64,000 bases of DNA from an uncultured Prevotellaceae bacterium (GCA_902779455.1 CACZBS010000003.1:124001-188000); one strand, 5' to 3'; positions 33,401-41,966 are shown, numbered from the stretch's first letter. The notes: generated by a model not told the origin, from the letters alone. Numbers and translations: made by a program.

Positions 33401-33988
33401 GGGGCCAATCGAATAGACGACGGCGGGCGGCGTCTGCTCCACGTCCTCAGGCAGGATGGTGTAATAGTCCTTGATGCGCTCGATGATGTCGTCGCCGACG
33501 TTACAGTAGAGCACGTCGCCCTCGGGCTCGATGGCCCACTCCGTGCCGGAGAGGACGACGAGATTGCTGGGCTCGCCGTACTTGCCTTCGTTGGCGAAGG
33601 TGATGGTCTGGCTTGGCGTCAGTTCAATCACGGCATTGCTTACTTCGTCGAACACCTTGAAGGTGATGGGCTTGCCCGTGTCGCTGTCGCTGTCGCCGAA
33701 GTTGCCCGCGACGTTGAGGACGAAGTAGTTCTTGTCCACATAAGTCGCTAAGGCGGGATTCGCCGCACAACGGGCCACGGCACGACACTCGTCGCCGACG
33801 AAGGCTGCCACCTCGTAGGCAGCGTAGTCTTCAGACTGCTGGTTGGCAAGATCCAGCTTGGCATAGACCACCGTTGAGCCGTAGGAGCCCTGCTGACTGG
33901 GGTCGAAGCTGAGCTCGAAGTGGGAGTCCTGCGCCCACATGCCCGCGAAGCTGGCGAGCAGCGTGAGTAAAGTCAGAAATCGTTTCAT
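30437..33988 (-). CDS. 1183-aa secreted protein with repeated Ig-like domains and sorting-like tail
   Basis: Exported protein starting with a clean signal peptide (MKRFLTLLTLLASFAGMWAQ). Residues about 20-150 form a domain with AAYEVAAFVGDECRAVARC. Next come several bacterial Ig-like sandwiches (VNKGETFDLTTIINPYPEDA, VNKGDSETLTAALAAAVSMDPADA, LDEGWQWRTLWSDVSNREFTDYFG). A second AFVDGECRGEGLC domain is near the C-terminus, and a tail EAFDLGGRAV…GLTIRRQADGTVRKVVK resembles a type IX sorting domain. Two stretches, VVNEQCTMNNEQ (30801-30838) and NNVQCTMNNVQ (30540-30574), are encoded by the intergenic CATTGTTCATTGTACATT repeat and look like in-frame insertions. The gene follows the 56-aa gene by 68 bases and probably shares its promoter. 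Likely a surface or extracellular adhesin or scaffold; substrate unknown. Confidence 0.9.
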   Translation of the reverse strand: MKRFLTLLTLLASFAGMWAQDSHFELSFDPSQQGSYGSTVVYAKLDLANQQSEDYAAYEVAAFVGDECRAVARCAANPALATYVDKNYFVLNVAGNFGDSDSDTGKPITFKVFDEVSNAVIELTPSQTITFANEGKYGEPSNLVVLSGTEWAIEPEGDVLYCNVGDDIIERIKDYYTILPEDVEQTPPAVVYSIGPNADASVLSVSQTSIKALKSGSTYVSVTLDGVGVSCVVEVNVQNWAKAGQANPSSLEVTYYDSEFDIFDQVKQLVTFTPEGYEDLNIEVTSDNPDVVEPSVEFMRGELVGSILVNGTGTATLTFTVSYPDYASDPTGETLKESTFTLTVNVKQGLLRLDIFEKLITVNKGETFDLTTIINPYPEDAEIDYSKLSYEIARAYAGSIAVENNILTGLEVVERAELAIRYADLPNYYYSLLVDVINPAKALVVNTPEITVNKGDSETLTAALAAAVSMDPADATDQIVWKSADETIVAPLTDADGWNPLAGGDVTMTAQVFDYNSSSNLPRLEATVTVHVVVPVTSIAFDPSDRAFANVNDDLTDYLRSIVKVYPEDATNQNYHFEVTGRLSLSDGRVIANQAGIGRVKAVADDGSGVESAYKNFSIFIQANDVSFGGDIVTTYDGTQVDISEQVKDNITFVPANASMVTATTTSSNPAVATVEVTIRQTATNTPVDVTVNAKALSVGRSTVTMAITYTDYLADLMDPTDRHQTTVERSFTIIVNEGLKGFTTDYPTDMAIGQTYQIVLTPQPEDAEVDLNAFRASGTANNLPETWPYMTFGTPVKQADGTIVIDVYPQEPDGGSLLLTYSDESNYLNVIDSDVNVGVALTLDEGWQWRTLWSDVSNREFTDYFGTDGILEVRSQDELMARDSEIGYFGDLYDNGLKGLVAYKIKATRDRGIDDAKIQFSGFYQPDAMPQNLLRGWTWIPYPYYHFMTFDQLGIQGVAGDKIVSKDGGFVEYDGTSWTGTLKGMQPWQSYLYYNSTDAVSSFDWQSEVNVYTPDDQVQPGGNARRKVSPRSAWQYDPRPYRDNMSIVAVVNEQCTMNNEQWSIGAFVDGECRGEGLCVDGRMFITVHANNGEQVSFRLRNELTGELFDIDQTVPFGAMLGSLKAPVQLTSQAVVTGVNNVQCTMNNVQEAFDLGGRAVKATTAKGLTIRRQADGTVRKVVK

Positions 33989-34056
33989 AATGTTGAATGG
34001 TTGTTATGAGATGAATAATAATAATTTCACGGAAAAGAAGGCATTTTTCTGCGGTT

Positions 34057-34227
34057 TCATCGTCGCAGATGCTGCATCAGGCGGCGCCACAGCGGAGGCT
34101 TCGCCGCTGCTGCCTGCTGCCGGGCATCAAGCTCGGCCTGCTTGAGGTTGACGGCCCGGATTTCAGCCTGCTGCTGGTCGATGTCCTCCTGCGTAGCAGA
34201 GAAACTTGAATAATCCAGATTGCTCAT
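34057..34227 (-). CDS. Small 56-aa protein, charged helix with basic tail
   Basis: Start chosen at 34227 (MSNLDYSSFSATQEDIDQQQ) because a clear -7 box lies about 30 bases upstream; an in-frame ATG ten codons earlier would fall between promoter and start. The product is a single predicted amphipathic helix rich in Gln, Glu and Ala, ending LWRRLMQHLRR. No signal peptide and no known family. It leads into the 1183-aa gene after 68 bases. Alternatively the frame may be a translated leader rather than a functional protein; the promoter position and lack of overlap argue that it is transcribed. Confidence 0.55.
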   Translation of the reverse strand: MSNLDYSSFSATQEDIDQQQAEIRAVNLKQAELDARQQAAAAKPPLWRRLMQHLRR

Positions 34228-34254
34228 AACGTCACGAAATAAATGAATTCGTGG

Positions 34255-34262
34255 CAAAGATA
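34255..34262 (-). promoter_or_regulatory. Promoter -7 box TATCTTTG
   Basis: Minus-strand TATCTTTG, an exact match to TAnnTTTG, upstream of the 56-aa gene and probably serving it and the 1183-aa gene. The nearest TTTG upstream is 24 bases away, longer than the usual 19-21. Confidence 0.7.
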
Positions 34263-34365
34263 GGGAAAGAAACTGAAAGCGAGTTGCAAATAATTATTAA
34301 AGGTTTGTCATTTTCTGCGATTATCGACGTCCGCAATTTGTAAATATGTGACATAAAGAAGATGC

Positions 34366-34389
34366 TAACCACTGATTCACAAGTGGTTA
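34366..34389 (-). terminator. Hairpin downstream of the hybrid regulator
   Basis: Inverted repeat TAACCACT (34366-34373) and AGTGGTTA (34382-34389), about 35 bases past the stop of the regulator gene. The following minus-strand bases (GCATCTTCTTT) are only moderately U-rich, so a terminator role is tentative. Confidence 0.4.
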
Positions 34390-34423
34390 ACATTTACAAA
34401 TTAACAATTAAGAAATATACAAC

Positions 34424-37255
34424 CTATTTGGCCCGCCTTGCCCACTGCGAGGGGCTCATATCGAAAGCCTTCTGGAAGGCATGGCTGAAGTGGGCCACGT
34501 CGCTGAAACCGGTGCGATAGGCCACGTCGCTGATGGAGAGCTCGGGGTGCTTGTCGAGCAGTCGCTGGGCGTTGGCCAGCCGGATCTGCAGGATATAGGT
34601 GGCGGGGGTGCGGCCGGTGATGGCGCCCACCTTGCGGCGCAGCTGTCCGGTCGACATGTTGAGGTGCTGCGCGATGGTGTCGACATCGCTCTGTCCGCGA
34701 CCCATGAGCGAGCAGACGAGGTCGGTCAGACGGCCGATGAACTGGGCGTCGCTGCGCGAGAGGAACTTGCCGTCCTGCGCCGACTGGTCGGAGCCGAGGG
34801 TCAGCATGCGCGAGAACTTCTCGCGCAGCAGCCGGCGCGTCTCGAGCAGCTGCTCGACGCGGGCCGTCAGCTCCTGGGCGTTGAAGGGCTTGTAGAGATA
34901 GGCGTCGGCGCCGGCCTCGATGCCGCGGATGAGGTCGTCGCTGGTGGTGCGTGCGGTGATGACGATGACGGGCACGTGGCTGACGACGTCAGAGGCCCGT
35001 ACCATGCGGCAGAACTGCAGTCCGTCGACCTCAGGCATCATGAGGTCGGTGATGATGAGGTCGGGCACGATCTCGCGGGCCTTCTCGAATCCGATGCGGC
35101 CGTTGGTGGCATAGAAGATCTCGTAGCGGTCGCGGAAGAGCGACCCGATGTAGTAGGCCACGTCGCGGTTGTCCTCGATGACGAGCAGTCGGACGTTGTC
35201 GTCGTCAGTCGCATCGCTGACGTCGCTGTCGATGAGCTCGGCGTTGCCCGACGGGGTGAGCCCCGTGGCGGCAAAGGCGGCCAGTCCGCGCCGCTCGTCG
35301 TCGGTGAGCGGTCGCCACTGCCCGACGGTGACGGGCATCGTGACGGTGAAGATGGAGCCGTGGCCGGGCGAGGAGTCGACCTCGATGCTGCCTCCGACGG
35401 CCGTGATGATCTGTCGGACGAGGGCCAGTCCGACGCCTGTGCCCTGTGCGCTGCTGTCGTCGCCCGCCTGATAGAAAGGCTCGAAGATGTGCTGCTGGTG
35501 CTGGCGGTCGATGCCGCAGCCGTCGTCGGCCACCTGGAGCAGGAACTGCTGGTCCTCGCGGCGGGTGGTGATGCGCACGTGGCCGCCCTTGGGTGTGAAC
35601 TTCAGTGCGTTGGAGACGAGGTTGTTGACCATCTTCATCACGTAGTCGGGCACGAAGTCCATCGTCACCTCGTTCTCGCGCGGTGCAAAGATGAGCTCGA
35701 TGCCCTGAGAGTGGGCATAGTCATAGAACGTCTCGACGATCATCGAGAGGTAGGGCACGATGTTGTCCGTGCGCCAGTCGGGCTCCGCCACGTTGGCCTG
35801 CACCTTCGACAGGTCGAGCAACTGGTTGATCAGCGCGAGCAGCTGCGAGCCCTCGCGCTCGATCATCGTGCCGGCAGCGCTGACGGCCTCGCTGGGGTCG
35901 GCCTGCAACTGGCGCCCCTTTCCGAGGATGACGGTCAGCGGGGTGCGAAACTCGTGGGTGATGTTGGTGAAGAAGTTCTCGCGGGTGCGCTGCAGGCTGA
36001 GCAGCTGCTGGTTGGAGCGGTTCTTCAGGCGAATGGCATAGAGGAGGAAGGCGAGCGCGACGAGCATCAGCGCGACGACGGCGATGCCCGAGAAGAGGAT
36101 GATGCGGCTGGTGCGGGCGCGGGCGTCGCTCTGCTCCTGCAGCTCGTCGTTGCGGAACTGGGCGTTAGCCTTGCCCAGCGCCTCGTGGAGGTCGGCCATG
36201 TGGAGCGAGTCGGCCATCTGGGCATAGCGTGTGATAGCCAGCAGTGCACCGTGCTCGTCGTAGGGCAGCAGGGCCTCGTGAAGCGCCTTGAGGTCATAGC
36301 AGACGGCGCGCGTGTTGCCCTCCTGCTCCTCGATGCTGATGGCCTGGCGCAGGGCGTCGGCCGCCTCGTGGTTGCGGTGGAGGTCGAGCAGGTTGTGAGC
36401 CTTATAGACGAGACTGATGGCCAGCAGGTTGCGGTCGGGGACGGCCATCTGCCTGACCAGGTCGATGGCCTGCTGGGCGGCCTGCAGTCCGCGCTCGTAG
36501 TCGCCCTGGCGGTTGTAGGCGTAGCTGATCTGCGACAGGTGGTTGACGGCCCCGGCGCTCGACCCTACGGCCTTGGCCGCCTCGACGGCCTGCCATCCGT
36601 AGTCGATGGCGCGGGCTGTGTCGCCGGCGAAGCTGTAGACCTCGCAGGCGATGCCCAGCGCGTTGTGGGTGTTGTTGTTGAGTCCCAGCCGGGCGTTGGT
36701 CTCGATGGCCTTCTCCACGAAGTCGGTGGCCTCGGCGGGCAGCCGGAGGCTGATGTTGATGCAGGCCAGGTAGAGGTAGGCGCGCGACTGCTGCAGCAGC
36801 CGCCCCTCACGCTGGGCATACTTCACGGCCTCCTGGGCGGCCTCAGTGGCCTCGCTGATCTGTCCGGTCTTATAGAGGAGGTAGGCGCGGTCGCTCATCA
36901 TCGTGGCGCGCATCTCGGGCTGGCGTCCGGCGAGCGGGAGGGCGCGGTCGATGTAGCGGAGGGCGCGGTCGAAGTAGGCGGTGTTATAATAAAAGCGGTC
37001 AGCGGCAAACCATACGCGCAGGTCGACCGAGTCGGCCGGTGCGGAGGCGGGTGGCAGCGGCAGGCTGTCGACCACCTCGTCGCCCTCGATGCACAGTGGC
37101 ACGAGCCTCCGGGCCAGCTCGGCCTTCTGCCCGCGGTCAGCCGCGTCGTAGAGGGCCAGCAGCGAGTCGACCGTCGCCACCGGATTGTCGGCAGCGCGGC
37201 CCGCGACGGCTGCCAGGCAGCCCAGAATGATGGCCACTATCCTCAGTTTCATCAT
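34424..37255 (-). CDS. Hybrid two-component regulator: TPR sensor–histidine kinase–receiver–AraC
   Basis: A one-protein phosphorelay of 943 aa in the inner membrane. An N-terminal signal (MMKLRIVAIILGCLAAVAG) leads to a periplasmic TPR-like helical sensor (about 25-380) and a transmembrane helix (384-408, RIILFSGIAVVALMLVALA…). HisKA follows with His434 in FTNITHEFRTPL, then HATPase (NNLVSNALKF, DDGCGI, GTGVGLALV). The receiver (about 685-805) has Asp737 in IITDLMMP, and an AraC helix-turn-helix (about 840-943, DVAYRTGFSDVAHFSHAFQKAF) ends the protein. Unlike classical PUL regulators it has no Reg_prop/Y_Y_Y propeller sensor, so its signal is unclear. Its promoter is at 37394-37425 and a 26-bp hairpin sits at the 5' end of its transcript. 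By position it could control the surface-protein block downstream or the PUL at 42-64 kb. Confidence 0.96.
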   Translation of the reverse strand: MMKLRIVAIILGCLAAVAGRAADNPVATVDSLLALYDAADRGQKAELARRLVPLCIEGDEVVDSLPLPPASAPADSVDLRVWFAADRFYYNTAYFDRALRYIDRALPLAGRQPEMRATMMSDRAYLLYKTGQISEATEAAQEAVKYAQREGRLLQQSRAYLYLACINISLRLPAEATDFVEKAIETNARLGLNNNTHNALGIACEVYSFAGDTARAIDYGWQAVEAAKAVGSSAGAVNHLSQISYAYNRQGDYERGLQAAQQAIDLVRQMAVPDRNLLAISLVYKAHNLLDLHRNHEAADALRQAISIEEQEGNTRAVCYDLKALHEALLPYDEHGALLAITRYAQMADSLHMADLHEALGKANAQFRNDELQEQSDARARTSRIILFSGIAVVALMLVALAFLLYAIRLKNRSNQQLLSLQRTRENFFTNITHEFRTPLTVILGKGRQLQADPSEAVSAAGTMIEREGSQLLALINQLLDLSKVQANVAEPDWRTDNIVPYLSMIVETFYDYAHSQGIELIFAPRENEVTMDFVPDYVMKMVNNLVSNALKFTPKGGHVRITTRREDQQFLLQVADDGCGIDRQHQQHIFEPFYQAGDDSSAQGTGVGLALVRQIITAVGGSIEVDSSPGHGSIFTVTMPVTVGQWRPLTDDERRGLAAFAATGLTPSGNAELIDSDVSDATDDDNVRLLVIEDNRDVAYYIGSLFRDRYEIFYATNGRIGFEKAREIVPDLIITDLMMPEVDGLQFCRMVRASDVVSHVPVIVITARTTSDDLIRGIEAGADAYLYKPFNAQELTARVEQLLETRRLLREKFSRMLTLGSDQSAQDGKFLSRSDAQFIGRLTDLVCSLMGRGQSDVDTIAQHLNMSTGQLRRKVGAITGRTPATYILQIRLANAQRLLDKHPELSISDVAYRTGFSDVAHFSHAFQKAFDMSPSQWARRAK

Positions 37256-37316
37256 CGCCTGCGTTTAGAATCTTTTTGCTTTCTATATAACAAATGGTTA
37301 TTACACCGCTTTGCAG

Positions 37317-37382
37317 TAGGAGGCGACGTGTCTCACGTCGCAATAAACTGCAGGATTGCGACGTGAGACACGTCGCCTCCTA
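37317..37382. repeat. 26-bp perfect hairpin at transcript start, copy A
   Basis: Arms 37317-37342 and 37357-37382 are perfect inverted repeats (TAGGAGGCGACGTGTCTCAC… and its complement) around a 14-base loop. Each arm is itself a small hairpin (GCGACGTG-TCT-CACGTCGC). On the minus strand it begins a few bases after the predicted start of the regulator transcript and includes AGGAGG. A near-identical copy is at 42487-42552. Confidence 0.92.
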
Positions 37383-37393
37383 CTTGTGCGCTG

Positions 37394-37425
37394 CAAAAAT
37401 ACTGCTTTTATTTCAAAAAGCCAAA
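37394..37425 (-). promoter_or_regulatory. Promoter TTTG–N20–TATTTTTG for the hybrid regulator
   Basis: On the minus strand TTTG (37422-37425), 20 bases, then TATTTTTG (37394-37401). It predicts a 5' leader of about 130 bases whose first part is the 26-bp hairpin. Confidence 0.8.
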
Positions 37426-37482
37426 CAAAAATGACAAAACTTTTTATTTGGCTAAGCCAGATTCGGGGCTGATGCTTACGAT

Positions 37483-37525
37483 CTGTCCGTAGTCCCCTCA
37501 TTGACGAGGAGAGGACTACGGACAG
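37483..37525 (-). terminator. Hairpin downstream of rnc
   Basis: Perfect 13-bp arms CTGTCCGTAGTCC (37483-37495) and GGACTACGGACAG (37513-37525), 32 bases past the rnc stop. No U-run follows on the minus strand, so it may be a processing or stabilising structure rather than an intrinsic terminator. Confidence 0.5.
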
Positions 37526-37556
37526 AACTGCAAGCCAAGGATGGGGCGGGCGGCCC

Positions 37557-38627
37557 CTACTCGGCGAAGGCGGCGGCCTCAGCGGCGGCGATGATGTCCT
37601 CGCGGTCCTGCTCGGCCTTGTTGTGGGTGATGTCCTCGAGGGAGAGCTCGTCGATCTCGGCCTCCACCTGCTCGCTCTTGGCGGGCTGCGGGGCGGCCTC
37701 ATCGGCGTCATCGTCGCTGCGGCGACGGCGGCGGGCCTGCTTCTCGGCCTTCACCTCGTCGATGGTGGCGGGGTGCTCCTGAGCGATGATGAAGTCGGTC
37801 TTCTCAGCCTCCAGATTGGGAGCGGCGGCGGTGGGCTCCTCCTCCATCTTGGTGCGCTCCGACTTAGCCTGGAAGATGGCGTCGATGAACTGCGGCTCGC
37901 GGCGCAGGCGCTGCAGCGTCTCCTTGGCGGCCACCTGCTGCGCCTCCTTCTTCGAGTAGCCCTGTCCGCGGCCACCTTCGACGCCCTCGATGACGACGGC
38001 GACGCCGAACGTCGGCGAGCCCTTGTCGTCCTTGCCGGCGTCGAGCGTGCGGAAGTCCATGCGGACGCGGTTCTTCTGAGTCCACTCGATGAGCTTCGAC
38101 TTGAAGTTGACCTCCTTGTAGGCCACCTTGTCGATGTTGACCATCTGGGCCAGGATGCGCTTCTTCATGAACCGCATGACGGCGTCGTAGCCCTGGTCGA
38201 GATAGATGGCGCCGACGAGGGCCTCGAAGGCGTTGCCGGCCATGTAGCTGTTGTGGGAGCGCTGCGGGCCGTTGCTCTGTATGAGCTCCACGATGCCCAT
38301 CTCCTGGGCGAGCTTTCCGAGCGACTCGCGGCTGACGAGCTTCGAGCGGGTGTTGGTGAGGAATCCCTCGCGCTTGCCGCTGAAGTGCTCGAAGACGATG
38401 TGTCCGACGACGGCGTCGAGCAGTGCGTCGCCGAGGAATTCGAGACGCTCGTTGTTCAGCGGGCGTCCCTTGTCGTTGCGCTGTCCGCTGCTCTTGTGGG
38501 TCAGCGCGATCTTGTAGTGGCTGATGTCGTGGGGATAGAATCCGAGGATCTGTCGCAGCTGCCGGCGCAGTTCCTTGTCGTCCTGGAAACAGAGTCTCAG
38601 TCTGTCGATGATGTCGTTTAGCGTCAT
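37557..38627 (-). CDS. rnc: Ribonuclease III
   Basis: Double-strand-specific endoribonuclease that processes rRNA and structured mRNAs in the cytoplasm. The catalytic domain (about 1-165) has the signature NNERLEFLGDALLD with Glu63 and Asp67 as metal ligands, and the second metal-binding motif GNAFEALVGAIYLDQG. It is followed by a dsRNA-binding domain (about 175-250, FKSKLIEWTQKN…SKKEAQQVAAKETLQRL). At 356 aa it is about 100 residues longer than typical bacterial RNase III. The extra C-terminal part (255-356) is low-complexity, with Glu/Ala-rich and RRRRR segments, and is probably disordered. Start at 38627 has AAGGAAA just upstream. It is followed upstream by fabF and acpP on the same strand, a gene order common in Bacteroidales, with a repeat hairpin between rnc and fabF. 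Confidence 0.97.
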   Translation of the reverse strand: MTLNDIIDRLRLCFQDDKELRRQLRQILGFYPHDISHYKIALTHKSSGQRNDKGRPLNNERLEFLGDALLDAVVGHIVFEHFSGKREGFLTNTRSKLVSRESLGKLAQEMGIVELIQSNGPQRSHNSYMAGNAFEALVGAIYLDQGYDAVMRFMKKRILAQMVNIDKVAYKEVNFKSKLIEWTQKNRVRMDFRTLDAGKDDKGSPTFGVAVVIEGVEGGRGQGYSKKEAQQVAAKETLQRLRREPQFIDAIFQAKSERTKMEEEPTAAAPNLEAEKTDFIIAQEHPATIDEVKAEKQARRRRRSDDDADEAAPQPAKSEQVEAEIDELSLEDITHNKAEQDREDIIAAAEAAAFAE

Positions 38628-38650
38628 TTTCCTTATTATATTATAACGAG

Positions 38651-38747
38651 CAGTGAATAGTGAACAGTGAATAGTTATGATTAGTTGATGCGCCTGTTAT
38701 TTTAGCAACAAGACTAATCATAACTATTCACTGTTCACTATTCACTG
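38651..38747. repeat. 34-bp perfect inverted repeat of GTGAATAG units between fabF and rnc
   Basis: Left arm 38651-38684 and right arm 38714-38747 are perfectly complementary over 34 bp with a 29-base loop. Arms are built from CAGTGAATAGTGAACAGTGA-type units ending in TTATGATTAG. It occupies almost the whole gap. Confidence 0.92.
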
Positions 38748-38762
38748 TTCACTTGCCACCAT

Positions 38763-40025
<1,263 letters not shown>

Positions 40026-40046
40026 AATTTGAAAGGAATAGTGAAA

Positions 40047-40123
40047 AGCGAAAAGTGAAAAATTTGCTGCCGCTCACTCAAAAGTGAAATAATGGGGCGG
40101 CAGCAAATTTTTCACTTTTCACT
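40047..40123. repeat. 27-bp inverted repeat of GTGAAAAG units between acpP and fabF
   Basis: Left arm 40047-40073 and right arm 40097-40123 pair over 27 bp with one mismatch. Arms end in AAATTTGCTGCCGC. It fills the gap between fabF and acpP and resembles the hairpin on the other side of fabF in layout, though the inner sequence differs. Confidence 0.9.
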
Positions 40124-40138
40124 GTTCCTTTTTACTTT

Positions 40139-40375
40139 TTATTTCTGATTCTCCTCGATATAGGCGATGGCGTCGCCGACGGTGCCGATCTTCTCAGCCT
40201 TGTCGTCGGGGATGGAGATTCCGAAGGCCTTCTCAAACTCCATGATGAGCTCGACGGTGTCCAGCGAATCAGCACCCAGGTCGTTGGTGAAGCTTGCTTC
40301 GGGCTTGACCTCAGCCTCGTCCACACCCAGTTTATCGACGATAATCTCTTTCACTTTGCTTTCAATTTCTGACAT
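40139..40375 (-). CDS. acpP: Acyl carrier protein
   Basis: A 78-aa acidic four-helix carrier that holds growing acyl chains on a phosphopantetheine arm. The attachment serine is Ser37 in the standard [16 protein letters not shown] motif. Length and the [18 protein letters not shown] start are typical. First gene of the acpP-fabF-rnc run, with its own promoter at 40442-40473 and a leader of about 60 bases. Confidence 0.99.
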   Translation of the reverse strand: MSEIESKVKEIIVDKLGVDEAEVKPEASFTNDLGADSLDTVELIMEFEKAFGISIPDDKAEKIGTVGDAIAYIEENQK

Positions 40376-40441
40376 GATTTTTCTCTTTTAATGTGTTAAT
40401 AATTAATGTTCTCTCTGAAATGATATCTTGAAAATCGGGTG

Positions 40442-40473
40442 CAAAGTAACAAATTTTCTTTCACTTACGCAAA
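40442..40473 (-). promoter_or_regulatory. acpP promoter TTTG–N20–TTACTTTG
   Basis: On the minus strand TTTG (40470-40473), 20 bases, TTACTTTG (40442-40449). The second base departs from TAnnTTTG but spacing is right. Divergent from the MATE promoter, with about 70 bases between the two -33 elements. Confidence 0.75.
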
Positions 40474-40541
40474 CTTTTTGGCAAAAATCTGACTTTCCCC
40501 TGCACACGGGTGGGGTAAGTGTGCAACTTTTTGCTCCTTTA

Positions 40542-40573
40542 TTGACGAATATCATTTCTTTTTGCTAACTTTG
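40542..40573 (+). promoter_or_regulatory. MATE promoter TTG–N21–TAACTTTG, nearly leaderless
   Basis: TTG at 40542-40544, 21 bases, TAACTTTG at 40566-40573. The ATG of the exporter is at 40582, only eight bases past the box, so the transcript should start at or within a base or two of the start codon. Confidence 0.8.
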
Positions 40574-40581
40574 CAGCCGTC

Positions 40582-41880
40582 ATGACCAATAAGACCGACA
40601 CCGCCATCCTCCGCTTGGCCCTGCCCAGCATCATCCAGAACGTCACCGTCCCCCTGCTCGGGCTCTGCGACGTGGCCGTCATGGGCCATGTCGGCGGTGC
40701 AGCCCACATCGGAGCCATCGCCGTCGGGTCGATGATCTTCAACGTCATGTACTGGCTCTTCGGATTCCTCCGCATGGGCACCAGCGGGCTCACCTCGCAG
40801 GCCCTCGGCGCCCGCCGCCTGGCCGACGTCGGGGCGATGCTGCGCCGCGGCCTCCTCGTCGGCGTGGGCCTCGGGCTGGTGATTGTCATCCTCCAGGTGC
40901 CCCTGCGGTCGCTGGCCCTCGCCCTGATGCGCCCGACGGCCGACGTGGCCCGGCTCTGCCTACCCTATTATAATATATGTGTATGGGGCGCGCCGGCCGT
41001 GCTGGGGCTCTACGCCCTCACCGGATGGTATGTCGGCATGCAGAACACCCGTCTGCCCATGCTCATCGCCGTCCTGCAGAACGTCGTCAACATCCTGCTC
41101 TCCCTCGCCCTCGTCGTCGCCCTCGGATGGGGCATCCGCGGCGTCGCCCTCGGCACCGTCGTGGCCCAGTGGGTGGGTTTCCTGACGGCCCTGCTCCTCC
41201 TGCGCCGCTACTACGGACCCACGCTGCGACGCCATCCCTCGCCCCTTTCCGCCGTCTTCAGCGGCCTGGGCCGGTTCTTTCGCCTCAATCTCGACATCTT
41301 CCTCCGCACCCTCTGCCTCGTCGCCGTCAACCTATGGTTCACCTCCGCCGGCGCCGCACAGGGCGCACTGACGCTCGCCGCCAACACCCTGCTCATGCAG
41401 TTCTTCATGCTCTTCAGCTACGTCATGGACGGCTTCGCCTACGCCGGCGAGGCCCTCAGCGGACGACTCTACGGCGCCCGACGCACCGACGAGCTGCAGC
41501 GCACCGTCAGCCGTCTCTTCCGCATCGGATGGCTCGTGGCCATCGTCTTCACCGCCGTCTACGCCCTCGCCGGCGACCTCCTCCTACGCCTGCTCACCAC
41601 CGACGCCGACGTCGTCAGCCACGCCCGCCACTTCCTCCCCTGGGCCGTCCTCATCCCCCTCTGCGGCATGGCCGCCTTCGTCTGGGACGGCATCTGCATC
41701 GGCCTCACCCGCTCGCGCGCCATGCTCGCCGCCTGCCTCGTCGCCGCCACAGCCTTCTTCGCTCTCTGGCTCGCCCTCCGCACCTCCCTGGCCAACCACG
41801 CCCTCTGGCTCGCCCTCCTCGTCTACCTCGTCCTCCGCGGCCTCGTCCTGGCCGCCCTCTACAGCCGCAGAACGCCCTGA
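40582..41880 (+). CDS. MATE family efflux transporter (DinF-like)
   Basis: A 432-aa inner-membrane antiporter with about twelve hydrophobic segments, exporting organic cations or other small molecules in exchange for Na+ or H+. The N-terminal half has the MATE pattern LALPSIIQNVTVPLLGLCDVAVMGHVG and LRMGTSGLTSQALGA; the second half repeats the fold (FTSAGAAQGALTLAANTLLMQFFML, DGFAYAGEALSGRLYGA). It resembles the DinF branch more than NorM. The ATG at 40582 lies immediately behind the promoter. Substrate cannot be read from the sequence. The gene is divergent from acpP and is followed by a 21-bp-period array. Confidence 0.94.
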   Translation: MTNKTDTAILRLALPSIIQNVTVPLLGLCDVAVMGHVGGAAHIGAIAVGSMIFNVMYWLFGFLRMGTSGLTSQALGARRLADVGAMLRRGLLVGVGLGLVIVILQVPLRSLALALMRPTADVARLCLPYYNICVWGAPAVLGLYALTGWYVGMQNTRLPMLIAVLQNVVNILLSLALVVALGWGIRGVALGTVVAQWVGFLTALLLLRRYYGPTLRRHPSPLSAVFSGLGRFFRLNLDIFLRTLCLVAVNLWFTSAGAAQGALTLAANTLLMQFFMLFSYVMDGFAYAGEALSGRLYGARRTDELQRTVSRLFRIGWLVAIVFTAVYALAGDLLLRLLTTDADVVSHARHFLPWAVLIPLCGMAAFVWDGICIGLTRSRAMLAACLVAATAFFALWLALRTSLANHALWLALLVYLVLRGLVLAALYSRRTP

Positions 41881-41890
41881 CCAATCTCTC

Positions 41891-41966
41891 GTCACGTCGT
41901 GACCGCATGCCGTCACGTCCAGATTTCATGCCGTCACGCCGTGACCGCATGCCGCCACACCGTGAC
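41891..41966. repeat. Four 13-bp GTCACGCCGTGAC units, 21-bp period
   Basis: Units start at 41891, 41912, 41933 and 41954, exactly 21 bp apart: GTCACGTCGTGAC, GTCACGTCCAGAT, GTCACGCCGTGAC, GCCACACCGTGAC. Three of four are palindromic. Spacers are mostly CGCATGCC-like. It starts 10 bases after the MATE stop. Between 41970 and 42083 nothing else is recognised. Confidence 0.88.

Noticed and set aside
34481-37366. 961-codon plus-strand frame opposite the hybrid regulator
   Set aside because: The minus-strand regulator has all catalytic motifs; the opposite frame has none.
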